Assembly (NCBI GenBank): GCA_947644545.1
Contig: CANRZW010000010.1
Location: 1-64,000 of the forward strand
Reading direction: 5' to 3'
DNA from: an uncultured Lachnospiraceae bacterium
Lineage (GTDB): Bacteria; Bacillota; Clostridia; Lachnospirales; Lachnospiraceae
Length of the DNA stretch: 64,000 bases
Positions 1-7,771 of this stretch are shown piece after piece. The translations under genes and the position numbers were made by a program. The notes beneath the pieces are model-generated. The model saw only the letters and a program-made list of their open reading frames with translations. It searched no databases and was not told the origin of the DNA. Position 1 is the stretch's first letter. Every line of letters starts with the position of its first letter.

Positions 1-139
1 TTTTTATTTCATTTAAATGCATACGAGCAGGCTGAAAAATGGGGAAACTCAAAATTCTTTCTCTTTCTTGCGGGAATCTGTATTTCATGTTACGATGGAA
101 CAAACAATTACGCGTTCAGAGAAAGGTATGGTCAACCTT

Positions 140-1792
140 ATGGAAACTCTGTTTATTGCCGATGACGAAGCCTCTATCAGAGAAGGATTAAAATATATTG
201 CCGACTGGGAAGCCCTCGGTTTCAGCCTGTGCGGAGAAGCCTCCAACGGCGCGGATGCTCTGGCACAGATCCTCGCCCTGCAGCCCAGCCTTGCCATGCT
301 GGACGTGCGGATGCCGAAAATGCACGGCACCGAAGTGATCCGCCGGGCCAGGGAAGCCGGTTATCAGGGGAAATGCATTATCCTGAGCGGCTATTCCGAT
401 TTCAAGTATGCCCAGGAAGCGATCCGCGGCGGCGTCAGTTACTATCTGACCAAGCCCCTGGATGAAGACGAGCTGTATGCGGTGGTGGATGAAGTCAAGG
501 CGGCTCTGTCCGCTGAGAGGCAGCGCTCCAGTCATGTAACCGCTATGAAAAATAAGGCCAAAAGCGTTATCCTTCACGAACTCGTCACCGATACGCTCGA
601 TACGCCGCTTACTCCGGAAGATATTGAACACTTCCGCCTGCAGGCTGAATCCTATCAGGTAGTAATCTGCGAAGATTTCCATACCCATTCTGCCGCAGCG
701 CCCTATACTTTCGCCGAGCTTTTGAAAGTGATCAACCGGGAGAATACTATTTTTGAGCACCTGTGTGCCGACGGCAGGGATATCGTTCTGTTGAAAGGCG
801 CCCACGGCCTTTCCAAACTGTCCGATTTCCTGGAACACTATGAGGATCAGCCGCCGCAGGAAGGCAGCCCCATGGAATCCATGTTCCTGACTTACGGAAG
901 GCCTGTCTACACCCTCGGCGATGTCCACCTGTCTTATGAAGATGCCGCCAGACTCCTGCGCAGACGCTTTTTCTGTGCCCAGGAGCAGCATGCCATCGGA
1001 TATGAAATGCTGCCGGCATGGTCCGATCTGGACAATACCGATGCCGATTTACCCATGTCGCTCTCGGAGGATACCCTTACAGACTTCGCGGAACGCTTTG
1101 TCGGATACATACAGTCTTATAACCGCAGAATGACCGTTGAGGCTCTGTCCGAACTGGAATATGGACTTTCCCGTATTTGCGGCGAAATTGCCGACATTAA
1201 GCTTTTTCTGACGGATCTGTACCTGCGGATCAAGGAAAGCATGAATCGGAATTATGCTTCTGCTGAGATACCTTTCCTGAGCAATTCCACGGTGATCGCC
1301 TACATAGACAGGCGCAATTACCTTTACGAGATCATCAAGTTTCTCTCGGAACAGTTCGAGATGATCATGAATGCCATCGGAAGCCCCTCCCGGGATACGA
1401 TCCTGGACGATGTCCTCTTCTATATTGATCATAACTTCCAGAATCCTATCAAGCTGGAAACGATCGCGCCTCTATTCGGGTACAACAGCGCCTACCTGGG
1501 CAAGATCTTCAGCAAGACCGTAGGGGAGAACTTCAATTCTTATATTGATCATAAGAGGATCGATCTGTCAAAGCAGCTGCTGTCGGAGAATAAAATGAAG
1601 GTATACGAGATCGCAGAACAGATCGGTTACAAGAACGTAGACTATTTCCATAAGAAATTCAGGAAATACGTAGGGATCAGTCCGGCGGAATTCCGCAAAG
1701 GATACGGTCCGGACACGGAGTCCGGAAAATACCCCCCCCCACAAAAAATTACGCCTGAAACAGCTCAGGCATCCTCAAACAGCTTCCATTAG
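140..1792 (+). CDS. YesN-type AraC-family response regulator
   Basis: Two-component response regulator, probably the partner of the YesM-type kinase about 4 kb downstream on the other strand. The N-terminus is a receiver domain (TLFIADDE, acceptor Asp in MLDVRMPKM, Lys in LTKPLDEDE). A long middle region follows, and an AraC double helix-turn-helix lies at the C-terminus (LETIAPLFGYNSAYLGKIF, then VYEIAEQIGYKNVDYFHKKF). It is likely to activate the convergent ABC sugar genes. The ORF track starts at 17. I prefer ATG 140, because the receiver begins there as in the family; ATG 128 sits only 1 nt after GAAAGG. A C9 tract lies just after the DNA-binding domain and is followed by a nonconserved tail, so the true C-terminus is uncertain. 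Confidence 0.88.
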   Translation: METLFIADDEASIREGLKYIADWEALGFSLCGEASNGADALAQILALQPSLAMLDVRMPKMHGTEVIRRAREAGYQGKCIILSGYSDFKYAQEAIRGGVSYYLTKPLDEDELYAVVDEVKAALSAERQRSSHVTAMKNKAKSVILHELVTDTLDTPLTPEDIEHFRLQAESYQVVICEDFHTHSAAAPYTFAELLKVINRENTIFEHLCADGRDIVLLKGAHGLSKLSDFLEHYEDQPPQEGSPMESMFLTYGRPVYTLGDVHLSYEDAARLLRRRFFCAQEQHAIGYEMLPAWSDLDNTDADLPMSLSEDTLTDFAERFVGYIQSYNRRMTVEALSELEYGLSRICGEIADIKLFLTDLYLRIKESMNRNYASAEIPFLSNSTVIAYIDRRNYLYEIIKFLSEQFEMIMNAIGSPSRDTILDDVLFYIDHNFQNPIKLETIAPLFGYNSAYLGKIFSKTVGENFNSYIDHKRIDLSKQLLSENKMKVYEIAEQIGYKNVDYFHKKFRKYVGISPAEFRKGYGPDTESGKYPPPQKITPETAQASSNSFH

Positions 1793-1796
1793 ACAC

Positions 1797-1832
1797 AAAA
1801 CTGCCGCACGGATCTCTCCATGCGGCAGTTTC
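1797..1832. terminator. Bidirectional terminator between convergent genes
   Basis: An inverted repeat, ACTGCCGCA and TGCGGCAGT around a short loop, is flanked by A's on the left and T's on the right. It lies between the stop of the yesN-like gene and the stop of the convergent binding-protein gene, so it could serve both strands. Confidence 0.75.
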
Positions 1833-1858
1833 CTGATAACCCACCATGTCAAAAATTT

Positions 1859-3568
1859 TTACTGTACAACTGCAACCTTCTCGGCAATAACCTCTGTCAT
1901 CATCTGTTCTGCTTCGTTCAAACCTGTTGCTTCCAGCTCTGCGATCATCTCATCATAATTAGCGTCAAAGTCTGCCTCTGTTCCGGTGATACATTTGATC
2001 AGCGCGGACCAGGAGATCTCATCCAGCTTATCAACGATCTCCGTGAACTCGATCGGCATAGCATATGCCCAGAGCGGAGAATAATCCGGTGTCTCAAACT
2101 CGTCAGCCTGCGGGAACATATCTACCAGAAGCTCCACACCCCATGCTTCCACTGCTGCCTTTTCTTCTTCATTATACTCATCGATCACGGCCTGCTTACT
2201 GGTTGTCGTGTAGGTGCTGCCTGTAGGATCCAGGATGCCGTCGCCATAGGTCGGGAACGGATAGTTATGGAAACCAACGCCTGTATTCTTCGCGTAATCC
2301 TGGTTCTCCTGTGACTCTTTGATCTCCTCCTCTGTCCTGTAACGGTGTCCGTCATCATCCAGGAAGTAGTTCACGCCTTCGATTCCCCATTTGTTCAATA
2401 CCTGACCCTCATCGGAGCAGAGGAAATCAAGGAACTTGATCGCTGCCACAGGATCTTTACAGGATGTGGTGATACCCACGCCTGTTCCGGTGGTCAGACC
2501 CTGGTACATAAGGGATGCGCACTTGGTATCTGCGTCCATGGTGAGCGGAATACCTGCATAAGTAGCTCCCAGCTTACCGTCAGCCTTAAGCACTTTCTCG
2601 GCATCCAGATAATCCCAGTCTGAATCGAAGATCGCTACCACACGGCCGGATGCCAGCTTCGCGATATAGTCTTCATGTGTCTGTGTCGCAAATTCAGGAT
2701 CCAGAATCCCCTCGTTATACATGCGGCACATCCATCTGAAATATTCTCTCTCTTTATCGGAACGGAACTTATAGATACCCTCATTGTTCTCGTTAACGAT
2801 CCACTGTCCGTTATCCGGTGCACCGTCTGCGATAAAGCCGGCCGGGTTACCTACCGTAATCAACCAGTGCCAGTCGGAAGCGGATAAGGTGATGCCGATC
2901 CTGTCAAGGCCGTCTTCTGTGGTCGGGTTCGCTGCCAGATAATCCTTGATCATTTTCTCGAACTCTTCCAGCGTATCAGGAAGCTTATAATCATTTGCTT
3001 TCAACGCATCCCACTGCATCTGCGCCGTTCCGCAATGCTTGAACTTCTCGCCGCCTACCGCATACGCGGACAGCTGATAGATCGCCGGATCATCTGCGGA
3101 CTGTTTCAATTTCTCAAACTCATCGCCGTACAGTTTCTTAATATTAGGGCCGTACTCTTCGATCAGGTCTGTCATATCCATCATAACACCTGCATCGATC
3201 AGGCTTCCTGCAGAACCCTTGGCAAAAATGATATCCGGATACTTCTCCTCCGCGATCATCAGCGCCACCGCTTCACTCTCATCATTGCCGCCTACCGGAC
3301 GGTCTGTCTTCAGCTTAACGCCTGTTGCTTCCGTGATCGCCAGCGCCACAGGATCTGTCCAGGGATCGTCCTGGTTTGCATCCGCACTGAAAAAGGTCAA
3401 CTCGATCACCTCTCCGGACTCTGCGCTGCCACCCTCACTGCTGCCGCCTTCGCTGCCGGATGCTGCACCGTCCGTACTGGCAGTGGAGTCACCACCGCCG
3501 CATCCTGCAAGCGCTCCTGCTGCCATTGTCACTGCCAGCAGCAATGCAAAAACTCTTCTTTTTTTCAT
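1859..3568 (-). CDS. Sugar ABC transporter substrate-binding lipoprotein (LplA/YtcQ type)
   Basis: Large extracellular solute-binding protein of 569 aa, the size usual for the LplA/YtcQ group that works with LplB/LplC permeases. The N-terminus is a lipoprotein signal peptide: KKRR, a hydrophobic stretch and the lipobox LAGC, then a low-complexity Ser/Gly/Glu linker. The mature part begins VIELTFFSADANQDDPWTDP, typical of family 1 binding proteins for oligosaccharides. A GGGAGAAG SD precedes the ATG. It is the last gene of an operon after the two permeases, and a terminator-like hairpin follows. The substrate is not readable from sequence; the neighbouring alpha-xylosidase suggests xylose-decorated oligosaccharides. 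Confidence 0.9.
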   Translation of the reverse strand: MKKRRVFALLLAVTMAAGALAGCGGGDSTASTDGAASGSEGGSSEGGSAESGEVIELTFFSADANQDDPWTDPVALAITEATGVKLKTDRPVGGNDESEAVALMIAEEKYPDIIFAKGSAGSLIDAGVMMDMTDLIEEYGPNIKKLYGDEFEKLKQSADDPAIYQLSAYAVGGEKFKHCGTAQMQWDALKANDYKLPDTLEEFEKMIKDYLAANPTTEDGLDRIGITLSASDWHWLITVGNPAGFIADGAPDNGQWIVNENNEGIYKFRSDKEREYFRWMCRMYNEGILDPEFATQTHEDYIAKLASGRVVAIFDSDWDYLDAEKVLKADGKLGATYAGIPLTMDADTKCASLMYQGLTTGTGVGITTSCKDPVAAIKFLDFLCSDEGQVLNKWGIEGVNYFLDDDGHRYRTEEEIKESQENQDYAKNTGVGFHNYPFPTYGDGILDPTGSTYTTTSKQAVIDEYNEEEKAAVEAWGVELLVDMFPQADEFETPDYSPLWAYAMPIEFTEIVDKLDEISWSALIKCITGTEADFDANYDEMIAELEATGLNEAEQMMTEVIAEKVAVVQ

Positions 3569-3664
3569 ACTTCTTCTCCCTTCTTAGATAATAGAACTTA
3601 ACTGTAAAACCTTTATATTTTTACGACGATACTGTTGTATTCTGCCGTATCCATATCTATTTGA

Positions 3665-4552
3665 TCAATCCTTCACCGCACCGACCGTCATACCGCCCAC
3701 GAAATACTTCTGCAGGAACGGATATACGATAATGATCGGAACCGTCGCCACCACCGTTACCGCCATGCGGACGGACATCGGAGATACCGCTGTCTTCAAC
3801 TGTTCCGCCGCGTGTGGATCGATCTTCACCGTCGCCTTCTCCATGATCTCGTACAATACGTACTGCAGGGTAGGCAGATCCTTCGCATAAAGATAGGTAT
3901 CCATGAAGGAGTTCCACTGTCCTACTGCCTGGAACAATGCCACCGTAGCCATAACCGGCGTACACAGCGGCAGAACGATCCTCAGCCAGATCGTAAAGTC
4001 ATTGGCGCCGTCCACCTTGGCCGCCTCCTGCAGTGCAATCGGCAGTCCCTCGATAAAGGAGCGGACAAGGATTACATTGTAAACCCAGATCAGGCCCGGA
4101 ATAATGTAAACCAGGAAGTTGTTGCCCATCTTCAGATCCCGCATAAGCAGCAGATACTCCGGAATCAGACCTCCGCTGACATACATGGTGATCACAAACA
4201 ACGTAGTGAACAACTTGTTAAAGTAGAAATCCTTCCGGCTCAGCACATAAGCCAGCATCGCCGTACAGATTACGCCTGCTCCTGCGCCGATCACGGTTCT
4301 TGTCACCGACAGGAAGATCGGCTTCATCAGATCGTTCTCCTTGAACACATAGATATAATTGCTTAAGGTAAAAGATCTGGGAATGACAAAGTTAATGTTA
4401 CGCATTGTGTCGATCGGGTCGTTGAAGGAGATCGCCAGCACGTTCAGGAACGGATAGAGCGTGACGATCATAATAAACAGACATACGACCAACAATATGT
4501 AATCCAGGATATTATCATTGCTTTTGATTCTGTGACTCTTCACTTTTGCCAT
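3665..4552 (-). CDS. Carbohydrate ABC transporter permease (LplC/YtcP type)
   Basis: Inner-membrane permease of the MalG group with about six transmembrane segments; the first is DYILLVVCLFIMIVTLYPFL. The ATPase-contact EAA loop is visible as LQEAAKVDGANDF, followed by WLRIVLPL. The C-terminus KYFVGGMTVGAVKD is characteristic of this subfamily. It sits 14 bp downstream of the partner permease and upstream of the binding protein. No dedicated ATPase is encoded here, as is usual for these importers, which share an MsmX-like ATPase. Confidence 0.93.
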   Translation of the reverse strand: MAKVKSHRIKSNDNILDYILLVVCLFIMIVTLYPFLNVLAISFNDPIDTMRNINFVIPRSFTLSNYIYVFKENDLMKPIFLSVTRTVIGAGAGVICTAMLAYVLSRKDFYFNKLFTTLFVITMYVSGGLIPEYLLLMRDLKMGNNFLVYIIPGLIWVYNVILVRSFIEGLPIALQEAAKVDGANDFTIWLRIVLPLCTPVMATVALFQAVGQWNSFMDTYLYAKDLPTLQYVLYEIMEKATVKIDPHAAEQLKTAVSPMSVRMAVTVVATVPIIIVYPFLQKYFVGGMTVGAVKD

Positions 4553-4566
4553 GGTCGTTTCCTCCT

Positions 4567-5508
4567 TTAAATCAATCTGCTCTCGCCGAGCCAGCCTGCG
4601 ACCTTATTCGCGATAAGGAGGAGGGTAATGCCGACTAACGACTGGAACATACCGATCGCAGTACCCAAACCGTAGTTACTGTTACCAATACCTCTCAGAT
4701 ATGCGAACCAGGAAAGCACCATCGCATGATCCTGTACGATACCGTTGCTCAGAAGCATCTGACGCTCCATTCCGACATTCAGCGCACCACCCACACCCAT
4801 GATCAGAAGCACGACGATCTGCGGCTTAATGCCCGGAAGCGTGATATGCCAGATCCTCTGCAGACGGTTCGCGCCGTCCACCTTGGCCGCCTCATACAGT
4901 CCGGTGTCGATTCCTGCCATAGCGGAGAGATATACGATGGCATCCCAGCCGACTTCTTTCCAGATATTGATGATACATACCGTCAGCCAGAACAGCGGTG
5001 AGTTCGTACTCATCAGACCCAGCTTCGTGTGAAAAAGCGTATCCAGCATACCGCCGTCATTGAGCACCATCTTCGCGATACTGGCGATAACCACCCACGA
5101 TACAAAGTGAGGCAGGTAGGAGATCGTCTGCGTAATCTTCTTAAATTTAACGAAGCAGATCTCATTCAGCACCAGTGCAAACAGAATCGCCATAACCGTT
5201 CCGAGCGCGATGCCCAGAACACTGAGGCCGATCGTATTAATCAATGTCTGCCCAAAGATACGATCCTGAAAGGCCTTCATGAAATTGTCGAATCCTACGA
5301 AAGGACGCTCCCAGATCGGCAGGGGGAAGGTCTTAGGCTTCACCTCCTGAAACGCCATCGTCCATCCCCACAGGGGAATGTACTTGAAAACAATCAGCCA
5401 TACGACGAACGGAACCGACATCAATAACAGATACCGCTGCTTCCACATAAGCTGCGCGCTGAACTTTTGTTTGACTACCGTCTCTTTTTGAGATTTTCTT
5501 ACACTCAT
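4567..5508 (-). CDS. Sugar ABC transporter permease (LplB/YteP type)
   Basis: MalF-group permease of 313 aa and first gene of the lplBCA-like operon. After a basic N-terminus, the first membrane segment is LLLMSVPFVVWLIVFKYIPL, and GWTMAFQEVKP is typical of LplB homologues. The EAA loop reads LYEAAKVDGANRLQRI. The operon order is permease, permease, binding protein, with the YesM-type kinase gene upstream. Its leader contains an AAATGCA/TGCATTT inverted repeat. Confidence 0.93.
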   Translation of the reverse strand: MSVRKSQKETVVKQKFSAQLMWKQRYLLLMSVPFVVWLIVFKYIPLWGWTMAFQEVKPKTFPLPIWERPFVGFDNFMKAFQDRIFGQTLINTIGLSVLGIALGTVMAILFALVLNEICFVKFKKITQTISYLPHFVSWVVIASIAKMVLNDGGMLDTLFHTKLGLMSTNSPLFWLTVCIINIWKEVGWDAIVYLSAMAGIDTGLYEAAKVDGANRLQRIWHITLPGIKPQIVVLLIMGVGGALNVGMERQMLLSNGIVQDHAMVLSWFAYLRGIGNSNYGLGTAIGMFQSLVGITLLLIANKVAGWLGESRLI

Positions 5509-5540
5509 GTCTGCTCATCCTTTCTCTCACATAATAGAAT

Positions 5541-5580
5541 AAATGCACCGCCGGAACCTTGCTTCCCAAGCGATGCATTT
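5541..5580 (-). promoter_or_regulatory. Inverted repeat in the lplB-like leader
   Basis: AAATGCA and TGCATTT arms, extended by CGC/GCG with one mismatch, enclose about 19 nt just upstream of the lplB-like gene. A TATAAT box on the minus strand at 5581-5586 has no good -35, consistent with activator dependence. The repeat may be an RNA hairpin at the transcript start or a regulator site; the sequence does not distinguish the two. Confidence 0.45.
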
Positions 5581-5743
5581 ATTATAAAAAATTTATAAAA
5601 TTAAAAATACCGAACAAAATAGACGAAAAATACAGTCTTAATTTTACCCTCACTTTCAGACACTGCCGCCGGCGAACCAGCCCCTTCCTGTTTCACCAAA
5701 TGGCTTGTCCACATCCTTAATCTGTCATAAAATGACAATGCTG

Positions 5744-7597
5744 TCACAAAGAACGATTCATCCGGTCGATTGGAATCATCAATCTGACCGTCGTACCCTC
5801 CTGCGGCTCTGCGTTAATGTGGATCCGATACCCATTTCCATAGTGCAGCTTCATGCGTTGGTTGATATTATAAAGCCCGATACTTTTGCTCCTGCTCATG
5901 TCCCGGTCCTCAATATCCCGGCGCAGCTTCCCCAAAATTTCCTCCGACATGCCGCACCCGTTATCCTCCACGTCGATATAGAGCAGTTTCGTCCGGTCAG
6001 ATGTCCTGGTATACACGGAAAGCGTGATCAGACCGTCCTCCTCCTTCTCCTCCATACCATGTACGATCGCATTCTCCACCACCGGCTGCAGCAGCAGCGG
6101 CAGAATCCGGTACGCCGACAGGATAAGCCCCTCTTCCACCTTCCGCTCGTAGCGGATCCTGTCGCCAAAGCGAAGATGCTGTATCATCATATAGACATCC
6201 ACATGATCGAGTTCCTTCTCCAGTGTCGTTTCGGCGGTTCCCACATTCTCCAGCACATAACGCATGGATTTACCCAGCAGCTTGACTGCCGTCGCCACCT
6301 CCCTGTCTCCCGCAGTAAATGCTTTCATGCGGATCGTCTCTAACGTATTATAGAGAAAATGCGGGTTGATCTGACTGGCTAACATCTTAAACTCCATCTC
6401 CTGCTGATTAATCAAAAGCGCCTGTTCCTTGATCTGTGCCTGATAGACTTTCGCTTCCTGTTCCTTGATATTCTTCACCATGATCTGCAGATCGGCAAAG
6501 GCTTCCGACAGCTCGTCATTCCCCTGGAAGATCGGAATCAGCTCATAATCCTGTCTGCTGGCCTTATGCATCTCCTGTCTCAACACCCCTACCCGCTCCA
6601 CAAAATAAGCGGTGAAGAAATGAATCATGATCAGCGGAATCGCAAGCGCCAGCAGCAAAACAGCGCCGCACAGATAGAGAATATTCCTTATGTTTTGATA
6701 CCCGTCAAAATCCAGCGTGCAGATATACAGCCTGGAATCCGACTGGTATGTGTGCAGTGCGGATATATTGACAAAGCACTCTACGCCCTCCTGCCGGATA
6801 CGGCCCTTTCGTTGAAAATAGGGCTGTTCATAATCAATCACGTCCGGCTGCCGCATTCCGTACTTCATTCTGTCCGAGCTGTAACAGACCGGCCCCTGGT
6901 CCACGGATATCTCGCTGAGGTAATCGCCGCTGTCCAGCCGCATCCGCAGATAATCGTCACTGACATGGATCACCAGCACCGCATGACAGGGCGAATTGAT
7001 AAGCGGAATCTTCCGCACCAGACAAAGCTCCCAATATTCGTTGCCGTATTCATCATACCATGACATTCCTTCCCAGAAGATGCCCGACTGCGATACCGCC
7101 TTCTGATACCATGCCTTCTTCTCAATCTCCTCATTGACAGGATGAAACTGCTTGGCGCCCACGAAGGTAGGATTATCCGTATACACATCGATCTTCCGGA
7201 TTTCCGTATAAGCGCTCAGATAATTATCCAACAGCACATTCTGCGAAATCGCCAGCGTGCAGGTGGAAGGCGCAGTGAACTGTGTCGTCAGAAGACTCTG
7301 TATATTGGAGTTAAAGGAAATGCTCTCCGATAGATTGTAGATCTGCGTCGTGATCTCAAACAGTATATTCTTCACCCGGCGGTTGTCGGCTTCCAGCAGA
7401 TCCTCGTGATAATTAAGCATCATCCGGTAATTATTAAGCAGCAAAAACGCGCCGATTAGAACCACCGGCAATACTACCACCGCCGCATAGACCAGATACA
7501 GCTGCTGCCTGATCTTTGCCTTACTGAAAATCCTTGTAAAACGTAATCTCTTAACCATATGAATCGTACTGCTTTCCTGTCTGTATTTCCCGCTCAT
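5744..7597 (-). CDS. YesM-type sensor histidine kinase
   Basis: Membrane histidine kinase of the HPK7/LytS-like YesM family, 617 aa. A first transmembrane helix (LYLVYAAVVVLPVVLIGAFLL) precedes a long extracytoplasmic sensor region. A second helix (LYLCGAVLLLALAIPLIM) leads to a HAMP-like linker. The phospho-accepting His lies in INPHFLYNTLETIRM, followed by the HATPase domain (VENAIVHG, DNGCGMSEE). It probably senses the sugar or sugar-loaded binding protein and signals to the YesN-type regulator at the left edge. An in-frame ATG at 7558 is an alternative start; neither has a strong SD. Confidence 0.9.
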   Translation of the reverse strand: MSGKYRQESSTIHMVKRLRFTRIFSKAKIRQQLYLVYAAVVVLPVVLIGAFLLLNNYRMMLNYHEDLLEADNRRVKNILFEITTQIYNLSESISFNSNIQSLLTTQFTAPSTCTLAISQNVLLDNYLSAYTEIRKIDVYTDNPTFVGAKQFHPVNEEIEKKAWYQKAVSQSGIFWEGMSWYDEYGNEYWELCLVRKIPLINSPCHAVLVIHVSDDYLRMRLDSGDYLSEISVDQGPVCYSSDRMKYGMRQPDVIDYEQPYFQRKGRIRQEGVECFVNISALHTYQSDSRLYICTLDFDGYQNIRNILYLCGAVLLLALAIPLIMIHFFTAYFVERVGVLRQEMHKASRQDYELIPIFQGNDELSEAFADLQIMVKNIKEQEAKVYQAQIKEQALLINQQEMEFKMLASQINPHFLYNTLETIRMKAFTAGDREVATAVKLLGKSMRYVLENVGTAETTLEKELDHVDVYMMIQHLRFGDRIRYERKVEEGLILSAYRILPLLLQPVVENAIVHGMEEKEEDGLITLSVYTRTSDRTKLLYIDVEDNGCGMSEEILGKLRRDIEDRDMSRSKSIGLYNINQRMKLHYGNGYRIHINAEPQEGTTVRLMIPIDRMNRSL

Positions 7598-7708
7598 CCG
7601 GTCCCGATAAGATCCCGATCCGCTTTATCTTTTCTTATCTTAACATTCTTCTGCCATCTTAGCCACAGCAAAAATTTCATGTAATTTACATCAAAAAATG
7701 GGGATACT

Positions 7709-7733
7709 ATTGCGCGGCAATAACTGCTATAAT
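7709..7733 (+). promoter_or_regulatory. Putative promoter and operator of the alpha-xylosidase gene
   Basis: A consensus TATAAT at 7728-7733 has no good -35, but the -35 region holds the perfect inverted repeat ATTGC-GCG-GCAAT (7709-7721). This looks like a regulator site overlapping the promoter. It lies in the 150-bp divergent region between the kinase gene and the GH31 gene. Confidence 0.5.
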
Positions 7734-7771
7734 ACAAATAACACCATAACATGGAAAGAGAGGATATTCGT

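Noticed and set aside
2-139. N-terminal extension of the first regulator from ATG 17
   Set aside because: The added 41 residues have no SD at the start and precede the conserved receiver start; treated as leader sequence.
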